11,574 nt of DNA from JAJPJX01 sp964568355. Lineage in GTDB: Bacteria; Acidobacteriota; Terriglobia; Bryobacterales; Bryobacteraceae. The position numbers and the translations under genes were made by a program. Each line of letters opens with the position of its first letter. Positions within the stretch are counted from its first letter, which is position 1. Shown here piece by piece: positions 1-8,517 of this stretch. Location: positions 1 to 11,574 of the forward strand of contig CAZMRK010000807.1 of the NCBI GenBank assembly GCA_964568355.1. The letters are read 5' to 3'. A model generated the notes under the pieces. It made no database searches, was not told the DNA's origin, and saw only the letters and a program-made list of their open reading frames with translations.

Positions 1-1
1 C

Positions 2-2563
2 GACTCCATCCAGGAGTTCAAGATTGTTCAGAACAGCTACGGCGCGGAGTTCGGCGGCCGGACCGGCCAGGTGATTGTCACCTCCAAGGGCGGCACCAAC
101 GAATTTCATGGCTCGGCCTACGAGTTCTTTCGGAACGACCATCTGGATGCGAACAACTTTTTCAACAATCTGGCCGGTATCAATAAACGTCCGCTAAAAC
201 AGAACCAGTTTGGCGCATCGCTGGGCGGCCCCGTGCTGCTCCCGCACTATTACTCCGGCAAGAACCGGACATTTTTCTTTGTGAATTATGAAGGCGCCCG
301 CATTCGCAGCGGCACCACGTCCACGACAACCGTGCCGACCGCGGCGATGCGGCAAGGGGATTTCTCGGGGACGGCACTGATGATCAAAGATCCCCTGACA
401 GGCAACCCGTTTCCCAACAACCGCATACCGGATACGCGCATCAGCCCGATCGCTCTGAATGTCATGCGGGCGGCACTATATCCGCTCCCCAACGTTAGCG
501 GGTCTACGAACAACTACACCATCTCACCGAGCGCGAGCACGGATCTGAACCAGGTGATCACACGCCTGGACCATAGCCTCTCGGACAAAGACAAGCTCTG
601 GGGAAGCTTTTTCTGGGCCCGGGTGCCCACGTCCTCGCCGCGGTTCACCTACATTAACGACAACCTGGCATCCGTGACGACGCAGAACTATACCGTCAAC
701 GAGACTCACATCTTCTCTCCGACGGTTGTGAACGACTTCAAGGCCGGATTCAATTTTGTCAGCCAGAATATTGTGAACCGGTCGCCGGCGAATATCACCA
801 ATGCCGACCTGGGATTTCCGAACAACGAAAATCAGCCGCAAGCGCGCGGCATCAGCGCAGGGATTCCCCAATTCAGCCCCAGCGGCTATGGATCGCTGGG
901 CGCCGCCTCCGGCGCACCACAACTGTTTAAGACCCGGCACTACCAGGCCAGCAACACGTTGAATTGGATCAAAGGCTCCCACGGCCTGAAGTTCGGCGTC
1001 GACATTATCCGGGAGCACGAAGATCAGCGATTCAATCCACAGATTCGCGGAATCTATAACTTCGGCGGCACGTACTCGGGAGATGCCTTCGCCGATTTCC
1101 TGCTGGGGCTGCCTTCGTCCGCCTCACGCGAAGTGCTGCTGCCCACGTCCAATATCTTCGAGAGCCTGCATCGCGGCACGCACTACTATTTCTTCGCCCA
1201 GGACGATTGGAAGGTCACGCCAAATCTCACCATCAATCTCGGACTCCGCTACGAGTACAACAGTCCGGTGGTGGAGGTACGGAACCGGGAAGCCAATTTC
1301 ATTCCACAGATTGTGGACGGCGTAGGACGCATTGTCCGCATCGACGCGCCGGATCCGAAATACGGCCGGTGCCTCTGCATTCCGGCCAAGAAGGATTTCG
1401 GACCCCGATTTGGGATTGCCTACAGGCCCGGAGGCAGCGATCGAACGGTTATCCGCGCGGGATACGGCATCTTCTACGACTACGTTCCCTACAACACGAA
1501 ACAGACGCTGGCATTCAATGCTCCCCAGATCGACCGTCAATCGATCACAAATACCGTACCGGCGCCCACTTTCGATCTGGCGAATGCGTTTCTGCCCAAC
1601 GCGCTGACCAGCGCGTTTTCCGGCTTTTCGCACGATCTCAATTTCCTGGATGCCACCGTGCAGCAGTGGAATATCAACGTGCAGCGAGAGGTAGTGAAGT
1701 CGGTGGTGGTAGATGTTTCTTACGTCGGCAACCTGGCGGTTCACCTGGATGATAATGCCTCGCTGAATGCGGCCCGCCCGGGTCCGGGAGCGTTCCCCGC
1801 CCGACGCCCGTTTCCCAACGAGCGCGTAGTCGTATCCGCCAACAACGGCGCGACGGCCACGTACCATGCGGTTACGGCCGAGATCAAAAAAGAGTTTTCC
1901 AAAGGGCTGACGCTGCTGGCGCACTATACGGAGTCGAAGGCAATCGACAACGCATCATCCCAGCTCTCCGATCTTCAGGACACGAACAACATCCGGGCAA
2001 ACAAGGGACTGGCCGGATTCCATGTTCCCCACCGGTTTGTAGCCAGCGGACTCTACGACCTGCCGTTCGGAAAGGGGAAACGATTCGCTTCGAACGTGGG
2101 CGGGCTCGGCGGCGCCCTGATTGGAGGGTGGTCGGTTACGGGCATTTATACGTTGCAAAGCGGCTTTTGGTTTTCCCCCACTACCAGCCGGAATACGGCT
2201 GGGACCGAAGCGGGCACGCTGCGTCCGGACCGGCTCAGCAACGGCAATCTTCCCAGCGACCAACGCACACGGCTGCACTGGTTCGATACCTCAGCCTTCA
2301 TGCAGCCCGGGCCTTACCAGTTCGGGAATGCGGGACGCAATATTCTGGAGGGGCCGGGGCTGAAGAATTTCGATCTCGGCTTATTGAAAGGGACGAACCT
2401 GACGGAGCGCCAGGTGCTGCAATTCCGGGCGGAGTTCTTTAACACCTGGAACAACGTTAATTTCGGACTACCCGCAGCCAATATCGCGGCCGGTAATGTA
2501 GGCACCATTTCCAGTGCCGGCACCAGCCGCGATATTCAGCTCGGGCTAAAATACATTTTCTGA
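2..2563 (+). CDS. TonB-dependent receptor, Oar-like (5' truncated by window edge)
   Basis: This is the C-terminal 853 residues of an outer-membrane TonB-dependent receptor. The reading frame is open from base 2, so the gene starts upstream; the ATG at 71 is internal. The first visible residues (DSIQEFKIVQNSYGAEFGG) are the end of the plug domain and align with residue 210 onward of the complete receptor at 4276-7449, so about 210 residues are missing. The rest is a beta-barrel with family-typical motifs: RNQFG-type NQFGASLGGP, NRTFFFVNYEG, AQDDWKVTPNLTINLGLRYE, and a C-terminal LGLKYIF ending in Phe, the usual signal for barrel insertion. A CxC pair (codons 1370-1378) lies in a predicted extracellular loop. 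Such receptors import large or scarce substrates; the ligand cannot be told from sequence. Its stop overlaps the next gene, suggesting co-expression with the FG-GAP protein. Family call is firm; substrate is unknown. Confidence 0.95.
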   Translation, partial: DSIQEFKIVQNSYGAEFGGRTGQVIVTSKGGTNEFHGSAYEFFRNDHLDANNFFNNLAGINKRPLKQNQFGASLGGPVLLPHYYSGKNRTFFFVNYEGARIRSGTTSTTTVPTAAMRQGDFSGTALMIKDPLTGNPFPNNRIPDTRISPIALNVMRAALYPLPNVSGSTNNYTISPSASTDLNQVITRLDHSLSDKDKLWGSFFWARVPTSSPRFTYINDNLASVTTQNYTVNETHIFSPTVVNDFKAGFNFVSQNIVNRSPANITNADLGFPNNENQPQARGISAGIPQFSPSGYGSLGAASGAPQLFKTRHYQASNTLNWIKGSHGLKFGVDIIREHEDQRFNPQIRGIYNFGGTYSGDAFADFLLGLPSSASREVLLPTSNIFESLHRGTHYYFFAQDDWKVTPNLTINLGLRYEYNSPVVEVRNREANFIPQIVDGVGRIVRIDAPDPKYGRCLCIPAKKDFGPRFGIAYRPGGSDRTVIRAGYGIFYDYVPYNTKQTLAFNAPQIDRQSITNTVPAPTFDLANAFLPNALTSAFSGFSHDLNFLDATVQQWNINVQREVVKSVVVDVSYVGNLAVHLDDNASLNAARPGPGAFPARRPFPNERVVVSANNGATATYHAVTAEIKKEFSKGLTLLAHYTESKAIDNASSQLSDLQDTNNIRANKGLAGFHVPHRFVASGLYDLPFGKGKRFASNVGGLGGALIGGWSVTGIYTLQSGFWFSPTTSRNTAGTEAGTLRPDRLSNGNLPSDQRTRLHWFDTSAFMQPGPYQFGNAGRNILEGPGLKNFDLGLLKGTNLTERQVLQFRAEFFNTWNNVNFGLPAANIAAGNVGTISSAGTSRDIQLGLKYIF

Positions 2564-4245
2564 AGCTGCCTGCTATATCGGCGCTGGGTATCGCCGGAAC
2601 GATTGCGATCAGTTGCTTCCGAAGCGATGCCCAGCCGCTCCGCCAGGGTTGGACGGATGTCACCGCAGCGGCCGGCCTGGCCGGCTTTCACAACACCCAG
2701 GGTTCACCACAGAAGGACTACATCGTCGAATCGATCGGCGGCGGGTGTGCCTTCATCGACTACAATCGCGACGGCAAGCTGGATATTCTGCTGGTTCGCG
2801 GCAGCACGATCCAGCAGGCGGCTCGCGGCGGTGATCCGGTAATTTCGCTATTTGAAAATCGCGGCGACGGGAGCTTTCGCGACGTCACGGCCGCCGCCCA
2901 TCTGGACAGCGCCCGAGGCTGGGGAATGGGCGTCGTGGTAGCAGACTACGACAACGATGGCTGGCCCGACATTCTGGTCACGGGACTGGGCCGCAATTTC
3001 CTGTTTCGCAACGAAGGGGATGGCACGTTTACCGAGAAGGCGAAGGAGGCCGGCGTTTTGCGGCCTGCACGCTGGTCCACCGGCGCGGCCTTTGGGGACC
3101 TGGACCTGGACGGACACCTCGACCTCTACATCGCATCCTATGTTCAGGTGGATCTGAAGAATCTGCCGGCTCGCGGCAGCGGCGTGAACTGCTCTTACAA
3201 AGGAGCCGCGGTCTTCTGCGGACCGCGTGGAATGCCGCCGGAGCGCGGCGCGCTGTTTCGAAACCGCGGCGACGGAACCTTCCTGGAGGTCACCGATGAG
3301 AGCAACCTGTTCCGCGACGTCCCTGAGTTCTATGGCCTACAACCCGTGATCGCCGACCTTGACGGCGACGGCCGCCCGGATATCTTTGTGGCCAACGACA
3401 GCACGCCGAACTATCTTTTCCACAACGAAGGCGGCTTGCAGTTTCGCGAGATCGGGCTGACGGCATCCGTCGCGGTAAACATGGATGGCCGCGAGCAGGC
3501 TTCGATGGGTGTAGCCGTGGGCGACTACGATCGCAACGGCTTCCCGGACCTCTTCATTACGACGTTTTCGGAAGACACCAAAACGCTCTATCAAAATCGG
3601 GGCAATGGGAGCTTTGACGATGCGTCGTGGAAGTCCAAAGTAGGCCCGGCATCCTGGCTGTTTCTGGGATGGGGCGCCGTATTCGGAGATTTCGACAATG
3701 ACGGCTGGCTGGATATCGCCGCGGTCAATGGGCACGTTTACCCGGAAGCAGACCGGTTCGGAGGCGGAAGCACTTATCGCCAGCGAATGCTGCTGTTCCA
3801 CAATCCCGGCAACGGCATGTTCTCGGAGGATGGCGTAAAGTACCCCGCCCTGGCGGTTCCGGGTACGGGGCGTGGCCTGGCATCCGGCGACTATAACAAT
3901 GACGGCTGCCTCGACCTGTTGATCAATAATCAGGATGGACCGCCCCGCCTGCTGCGGAATGACTGCGACCGTGCGAGCCATTGGCTCGAAGTCCGGCTAA
4001 CCGGCAGGTCTTCGAATCGCGACGCGGCTGGAGCGGTGGTGACGGTGATCACTCCGGCAGGCAAGATGACAGCGGCGCGCCTGGCCGGAGACAGCTATCT
4101 GAGCTCGAGCGATCCGCGCCTGCATTTTGGGCTGGGCGCGGATCGGGTCGCAGATGAAGTGCGGGTACGCTGGCCAAACGGCGCGATGCAAACCCTGCGC
4201 CATGTGGCCGGCGATCGGGTGATCGAGATTCAGGAATCACCCTGA
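2560..4245 (+). CDS. CRTAC1-like FG-GAP/VCBS-repeat protein with ASPIC/UnbV domain, probable lipoprotein, CTG start
   Basis: The predicted protein has 561 residues. At least seven Ca-binding FG-GAP/VCBS motifs of the form DxDxDGxxD are visible, including DYNRDGKLD (residues 67-75), DYDNDGWPD (129-137), DLDLDGHLD (180-188), DLDGDGRPD and DFDNDGWLD, predicting a seven-bladed beta-propeller. A Cys pair (about 211 and 220, CSYKGAAVFCGPRG) is typical of the family. The last ~90 residues are an ASPIC/UnbV domain (GDSYLSSSDPRLHFGLG, VRWPNG). The first ATG, at 2926, lies inside repeat 2, so it cannot be the true start. The frame is open back to the stop at 2494-2496 with no ATG, GTG or TTG. CTG at 2560, overlapping the receptor's TGA as CTGA, gives MKLPAISALGIAGTIAISC, a signal peptide ending in a lipobox-like AIS-Cys19. 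The role is unknown; the family is extracytoplasmic, and pairing with a TonB receptor suggests a surface role. Domain call firm; start inferred. Confidence 0.87.
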   Translation: MKLPAISALGIAGTIAISCFRSDAQPLRQGWTDVTAAAGLAGFHNTQGSPQKDYIVESIGGGCAFIDYNRDGKLDILLVRGSTIQQAARGGDPVISLFENRGDGSFRDVTAAAHLDSARGWGMGVVVADYDNDGWPDILVTGLGRNFLFRNEGDGTFTEKAKEAGVLRPARWSTGAAFGDLDLDGHLDLYIASYVQVDLKNLPARGSGVNCSYKGAAVFCGPRGMPPERGALFRNRGDGTFLEVTDESNLFRDVPEFYGLQPVIADLDGDGRPDIFVANDSTPNYLFHNEGGLQFREIGLTASVAVNMDGREQASMGVAVGDYDRNGFPDLFITTFSEDTKTLYQNRGNGSFDDASWKSKVGPASWLFLGWGAVFGDFDNDGWLDIAAVNGHVYPEADRFGGGSTYRQRMLLFHNPGNGMFSEDGVKYPALAVPGTGRGLASGDYNNDGCLDLLINNQDGPPRLLRNDCDRASHWLEVRLTGRSSNRDAAGAVVTVITPAGKMTAARLAGDSYLSSSDPRLHFGLGADRVADEVRVRWPNGAMQTLRHVAGDRVIEIQESP

Positions 4246-4255
4246 TGCGTTCGTT

Positions 4256-4270
4256 CCGGCAGGCCGGCCT
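4256..4270. other. GC-rich palindrome between convergent genes
   Basis: The 30-bp gap between the convergent FG-GAP gene (ends 4245) and TonB receptor gene (ends 4276) holds CCGGCAGGCCGG, which can fold with 5-bp arms, overlapping the perfect 10-bp palindrome AGGCCGGCCT (4261-4270). No T-run follows on either strand, so it is not a classical intrinsic terminator. It may still slow polymerase in both directions. The palindrome is seen; the function is a guess. Confidence 0.3.
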
Positions 4271-4275
4271 TCCCG

Positions 4276-7200
4276 TCAGAAATAATATTTGAGTCCAAAC
4301 TGCATCTGGCGCGGAGCGCTGGCGGAAAAGATTTTGCCGAAGTTCGGATTGGCCACATCCACAGTGGGCACGCCGAAATTCGTGCTGTTGGTGAAGTTGA
4401 AGAATTCAGCACGAAACTCCAGGCGCTGGGTCTCGGTGATCGGTGTGGACTTGCTGAGCACCACATTGATCGACCGCACGCCGGGCGCAGTCAGGACGTT
4501 TCTGCCAGAGTTGCCGAACGTGTAGCGCGCCTGCGGGCGGAAGGCGGACGGATCCCACCAGCGGTCCACGGTCGGATTCGAGACGCTGCCAGATCCGACG
4601 CGATCGGGCCGGTCGGTGTTGTCGGGAACGTTATCGAGGTTGGAAGAAATCGAGGGATTCGCGGGCAAGCCGCTGGCGACGGTCACCAGGGCGCCCGCGC
4701 GCCATCCGGCGATGATGCGGTTCACCAGCGGTCCGGTGCTGCTGCCGAAACGGCGGCCGTGTCCGAAGGGAAGCTCGTAAATTCCATTGGCGGTAAAGCG
4801 ATGGCGCTGGTCCTGACCGGCCAATCCCCGCTCCGCGGCCAGGTTGTCCTGATTCTGGGCGCAGCAATTGTCCTGGGTCCAACCGAAATCCATGGCTTTG
4901 GAGAAGGTATAGGAACTGAACAGCGTGAAGCCTCGCGAGAAGCGCTTCTCCACCGAAGCCTGCATGGAGTTGTAGTTCGACCAGGCATCGCTTTCATAGG
5001 AGCGAATTCGCGCGTACAGCGGGAAGATGCGGCGTGTGGTCGTGGCGCCCGGTCCGGGAGGCAGATCGTTGAGTTGCAGGTGCGAATCCATGTGCACGCT
5101 CTTGTTGGCGACGTAGCCGACTTTGGCGAGCCAGCCTCCGGCGAACTCGTGCTGCACCTCCGCCATCCACTCCATGATGTAGGCGTTGCGGAAATTCCGG
5201 TCGGCGTTGAACGTGAAAATGCCGAACTGGGCTCTCTTGAGGGCGCTCAGGTCGCCGCCGAGGTTCCAGCCCAGGTTGGGTACGCCGGGATTCCCGGTGT
5301 TATCGATGCGGAGCTGAAAGGGCGGCGAGTTGCCGGTATTCTGCTCCGAGTTCATCTCCGGAGAAAGGCCGAAGATGCCGAAGCCGGAGCGCAGCACGGT
5401 GTGGGAACTGCCGAAGGGCCGCCACGCAAGCCCGACGCGCGGCTCGAAATTCCGGTAGTAGGCATCGTAAACGGTGTTGCTGTCGAAGCGCTCGATCTTC
5501 AGATCAGGCCGGGTCTCGGTATAGAAATTCCCCAGGTTCGCATCTTTCGGAAAGACCAGCGCGCCGGTCTGATAGTTGAATGCGGAGAGCTGATTGCGCG
5601 CATCGGTCACCGGCGTATTGAATTCCCAGCGCAGTCCGTAATTGATGGTCAGATTGGGAGTGGCTTTCCAATCGTCCTGGATATAGAGCGCCGTCGACTT
5701 GCGGCGCGGATAGATCAGGCCGGCGTTGAGCGAGGTCGCACTTGACGACGGAGCCCCCAGCAGGAAATCGCCAAACCCGTTACCGGTGTACAAACCATTA
5801 AAGGTGAAGGTCCCCTGCAGCGCGGAGGTCTGCAGCACATTCGCCTGCACCCAGCGAAAATCTCCACCGAACTTGATGGTGTGAGAGGACATGGTGAACG
5901 TGGTGCCGTTCTGAATCTGGTAGGTGTTCATGCGGCGGATACGCGTGGACATTTCGCCCAGGGAGAGGAAACCGGTGCCGGTGCTGAAATTCATGCTTTC
6001 CGGGAAGCCGACGTCGCGCGGGTTGTCCGAAACTCCCTGAATCCCGACCTGGGCGGCGATGGGCGTGCCATTGTTCTGGCCGAACGCATCCTGGATGAAG
6101 CGATTGTAGGAGAGCGACAGCACATTCAGGCGGGTGGGCGAGAACAGGTGAGTCCAGTTGAGCGTGACACCGTGCGCGCCTTCGTTGGCGCGGCTTCCCC
6201 CGGCCAGCGGCGAGGCGCCGGAGTTGAACTGGTCGTGGTGGTTGATGCCGTAGCGGCCGGAAAGCGAATTGAAATCGGAAAAGCGGTGATCGATTTTGAT
6301 GATGCCGGTATCAAAATTATCAGTCGAAGGCAGGCTCGCGTAATAGTTATTGCGGGCTCCCGCAGGCTGGTTCGGCATGGGCCAATAAGCCAGCAGATTC
6401 TGCGAGACCGCGGTGATGCGCGAGCCCGGGATGAGGTTCCCGGGGAACGGCGCGCCGGTCAGCGGATCCTTGATGGCGGCGAAGGCGGAGAGATCTCCGG
6501 CACGCTGGGCAGTGGTAGGCACGATGGCATTGGTAACACCCCGCTGGGTCTGGCGCGTCCCGTCATAATTCATGAAAAAGAAGGTACGGTTCTTGACGAT
6601 GGGGCCGCCTAGCGAGCCGCCGAACTGATTGCGCCGCAGCGGCGGCTTGGAGGTGGCGAAGAAGTTGCGCGCATCGAAAGCGTCGTTACGCAGGAACTCG
6701 AAGACCACTCCATGGAACTGGTTGGTACCGGACTTGGTAACGATGCTGACCACCGCGCCGCCTCCACGCCCGTATTCAGCGGGGTAGAGGCCGGTCTGAA
6801 CCTTGAACTCCTCCACGGCATCGACCGAAGGAGAGATCGCAAACTGGTTTTGATAGCTTTCGTTGTTGTCGGCGCCGTCCAGGAGGAAATTGTTGTTCTT
6901 GGTGTAGAGGCCATTAGCGGCGATGGCGATGCCTTGCTGCGCCGCTCGCGGATCTCCGGGACGCCCGCCGTTGACGCCGGGGCCCAGCAGCGCAAACTCC
7001 AGGAACTTGCGGCCGTTGAGCGGCAGGTCGACCACACGCTTGTTTTCGATGACGTAACCCAGCGTGGCATTCGAGGTTTCGAGAGCCAGGGCGTTAGCCT
7101 GAACCTCAACCGATTCGGCTATCGTTCCGACCTTCAACGAGACATCCAGACGCGCCGACTGTTGCACGGCGAGGCGAATGCCCTTCTGCGTCTGCGGGCT

Positions 7201-7449
7201 GAATCCCTGTGCCGATACGGTCAGGCTGTAGTCGCCCGGCGGCAGGCTGCTCAACACGTAGTAGCCGGCATCGGTGGTCACCGTGTTCCGCTCTACGCCG
7301 GTCGCTTCGTTTTTCGCTGTGATGGAGGCTCCGGGCACGACCGCGCCGGAGGCATCCGTCACGCGCCCGGTCAGCTCCGCGTTTTGTGCCGACAGTCCGG
7401 CCGAGAACACCAGCAACCAGAGCGGCAGCCAGATACGAGAGTCTTTCAT
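4276..7449 (-). CDS. TonB-dependent receptor with N-terminal carboxypeptidase-regulatory-like domain (Oar-like)
   Basis: This is a complete outer-membrane receptor of 1057 residues. Residues 1-21 are a signal peptide (basic start, hydrophobic WLPLWLLVFSAGL, cleavage near LSA|Q). Residues ~24-106 form a carboxypeptidase-regulatory-like Ig-type domain (ELTGRVTDASGAVVPGASI, GYYVLSSLPPGDYSLTVSA). SVEVQANA near 113-120 is a candidate TonB box. The plug follows (VDLPLNGR at 140-147, FLLDGADNNE, DAVEEFK at 210-216), then a long beta-barrel (NQFGGSLGGP, QDDWKATPNLTINYGLRWE) ending in FGLKYYF. A vicinal Cys-Cys (codons 4861-4866) lies in a predicted loop. The start is supported by a GAGGAA Shine-Dalgarno 6-7 nt upstream. 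The gene lies 15 bp after the sialidase-like gene on the same strand, so it is probably co-transcribed and imports the product of that enzyme. The ligand is inference; Acidobacteriota carry many such receptors for various carbohydrates. Confidence 0.95.
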   Translation of the reverse strand: MKDSRIWLPLWLLVFSAGLSAQNAELTGRVTDASGAVVPGASITAKNEATGVERNTVTTDAGYYVLSSLPPGDYSLTVSAQGFSPQTQKGIRLAVQQSARLDVSLKVGTIAESVEVQANALALETSNATLGYVIENKRVVDLPLNGRKFLEFALLGPGVNGGRPGDPRAAQQGIAIAANGLYTKNNNFLLDGADNNESYQNQFAISPSVDAVEEFKVQTGLYPAEYGRGGGAVVSIVTKSGTNQFHGVVFEFLRNDAFDARNFFATSKPPLRRNQFGGSLGGPIVKNRTFFFMNYDGTRQTQRGVTNAIVPTTAQRAGDLSAFAAIKDPLTGAPFPGNLIPGSRITAVSQNLLAYWPMPNQPAGARNNYYASLPSTDNFDTGIIKIDHRFSDFNSLSGRYGINHHDQFNSGASPLAGGSRANEGAHGVTLNWTHLFSPTRLNVLSLSYNRFIQDAFGQNNGTPIAAQVGIQGVSDNPRDVGFPESMNFSTGTGFLSLGEMSTRIRRMNTYQIQNGTTFTMSSHTIKFGGDFRWVQANVLQTSALQGTFTFNGLYTGNGFGDFLLGAPSSSATSLNAGLIYPRRKSTALYIQDDWKATPNLTINYGLRWEFNTPVTDARNQLSAFNYQTGALVFPKDANLGNFYTETRPDLKIERFDSNTVYDAYYRNFEPRVGLAWRPFGSSHTVLRSGFGIFGLSPEMNSEQNTGNSPPFQLRIDNTGNPGVPNLGWNLGGDLSALKRAQFGIFTFNADRNFRNAYIMEWMAEVQHEFAGGWLAKVGYVANKSVHMDSHLQLNDLPPGPGATTTRRIFPLYARIRSYESDAWSNYNSMQASVEKRFSRGFTLFSSYTFSKAMDFGWTQDNCCAQNQDNLAAERGLAGQDQRHRFTANGIYELPFGHGRRFGSSTGPLVNRIIAGWRAGALVTVASGLPANPSISSNLDNVPDNTDRPDRVGSGSVSNPTVDRWWDPSAFRPQARYTFGNSGRNVLTAPGVRSINVVLSKSTPITETQRLEFRAEFFNFTNSTNFGVPTVDVANPNFGKIFSASAPRQMQFGLKYYF

Positions 7450-7455
7450 GTTCTG

Positions 7456-7461
7456 TTCCTC
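7456..7461 (-). promoter_or_regulatory. Shine-Dalgarno of the TonB receptor gene
   Basis: On the minus strand the 15-bp gap after the sialidase stop reads ACTGAGGAACAGAAC before the ATG. GAGGAA sits 6 nt from the start codon. This operon-internal gene therefore has a normal ribosome binding site, unlike the first genes of the transcription units here. Confidence 0.75.
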
Positions 7462-7464
7462 AGT

Positions 7465-8481
7465 TCAGAATTTGATCCGAGCTTTTGCGAGATAGATGGC
7501 GGTCTTGCCTTCGTGCGAGCTGTAGTACAGGATCCACAGAACGCCGTTCTGAAACGCAAAACCGGGATAGCTGCTGTCGCCGTTGCTCGGCAACACCAGT
7601 TGCGGCTGATAGGAAGTCAAGGTCATCGGGCCGATCGCCGTTTTGGCGCTCTTGGGATCGCCTTGTTGATACCAGCGGCCGCCCGCTACCAGCGAATCGT
7701 GAGGCAGGACAATGAAATTGGGGCCTCCCACGAAGAAATTGGTCTTGCTCCAACTCCACTGCCGGTAGGGCGGCTTGCTCACTCCGATGTAAGCCAGGAC
7801 GTCATCCGGCAACTGCCGGCGCATGAGCGCGACCATGCGGCCATCGCTCAGAAATCGCACGGTACTTTCGTCGCCGCCGGGCACCTTCAACTCGGTTACG
7901 GTCTCCCAGTGCAGGCCGTCCGTGCTGCTCACCAGGTTCTGCCGCCGGGGATCGGACGGTATCTCCTTGGAGGGCGAGCCGTACTTGGAGATGCCGTAAG
8001 CTTTGCCCTTGTACCAGGTCACCCGCCAGAGCCAATGGCCGCGCTCCAGCACTTTGGCCGGCGCAGTCCAGCGAGAGCCGTCAGTCGAGAACATCACGCG
8101 CGGCTGCCGTCCGGCATAGTGTCCGTTCGGATATTCGGAGCCGCCGGCCACGGCCATGAGCCGGCCGTCCACTGTGATGGAAAGGTGCGGATCGCGCAGA
8201 TCGATGCCGCTTTCCTCGATGAGCGCCATCGATTGCCACGTCTCGCCGTCCTTGGATGCGATCACCCGCAGCTTGCCGTCCGCGTCGACACCCGGCCTGG
8301 TGACGTGGTTCAGCCCTTCGCGGAAGATACAGAACCATTGGTCGTGAAACCGGATGATGTCGCCGAACGCGCTGTGGGGAGCCTGATCCCAGATGCGTTT
8401 CACCGAGATCAGTTCGAACTGCGGGGAAGCCGCGCAGGCCAGGGAAAAAGCAACAAACGGCAAGACCAAAGCGGGTCGCAT
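7465..8481 (-). CDS. Secreted sialidase-superfamily beta-propeller (putative exo-alpha-sialidase-like glycosidase)
   Basis: The protein has 338 residues with a signal peptide (MRPALVLPFVAFSLACAA; cleavage near residue 17-18), so it is exported. Three Asp-box motifs (SxDGxxW) at residues 76-82, 132-138 and 186-192 mark a sialidase-type six-bladed propeller. Residues resembling the sialidase active site are present: R44 (DIIRF), R54/E55 (FREG), E205 (GGDESTVRF), R221 or R222 (ALMRR), R269 (VAGGRW) and Y305 (SSYPGF). The classical RIP motif is not obvious, so true sialidase activity is not assured. The start at 8481 is preferred over the longer frame from 8541, because the signal peptide begins there and a strong promoter lies inside the extension, with -10 only 6 nt upstream. 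It heads the operon with the TonB receptor and is divergent from a regulator and a lyase-family enzyme. It probably frees a sialic-acid-like or other sugar from glycans. Superfamily is confident, substrate is inferred. Confidence 0.88.
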   Translation of the reverse strand: MRPALVLPFVAFSLACAASPQFELISVKRIWDQAPHSAFGDIIRFHDQWFCIFREGLNHVTRPGVDADGKLRVIASKDGETWQSMALIEESGIDLRDPHLSITVDGRLMAVAGGSEYPNGHYAGRQPRVMFSTDGSRWTAPAKVLERGHWLWRVTWYKGKAYGISKYGSPSKEIPSDPRRQNLVSSTDGLHWETVTELKVPGGDESTVRFLSDGRMVALMRRQLPDDVLAYIGVSKPPYRQWSWSKTNFFVGGPNFIVLPHDSLVAGGRWYQQGDPKSAKTAIGPMTLTSYQPQLVLPSNGDSSYPGFAFQNGVLWILYYSSHEGKTAIYLAKARIKF

Positions 8482-8487
8482 GAAGGC

Positions 8488-8517
8488 AGTATAGAGGCGG
8501 CGGCGGCAAACTGTCAA
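8488..8517 (-). promoter_or_regulatory. Sigma70-type promoter of the sialidase-TonB operon (leaderless)
   Basis: On the minus strand, TTGACA (8517-8512) is a perfect -35 box, followed by an 18-bp spacer and TATACT (8493-8488), a five-of-six -10 box. Only 6 nt (8487-8482, GCCTTC) separate the -10 from the ATG at 8481, so the expected transcription start coincides with the start codon. No Shine-Dalgarno is present. The mRNA is predicted to be leaderless. Confidence 0.78.

Noticed and set aside
4246..4275. Rho-independent bidirectional terminator between the convergent genes
   Set aside because: The palindrome is present but no T-run follows on either strand.
4759..5745. 328-codon plus-strand open frame inside the TonB receptor gene
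   Set aside because: It is antisense to a continuous receptor reading frame with intact motifs; the translation has no known domain.
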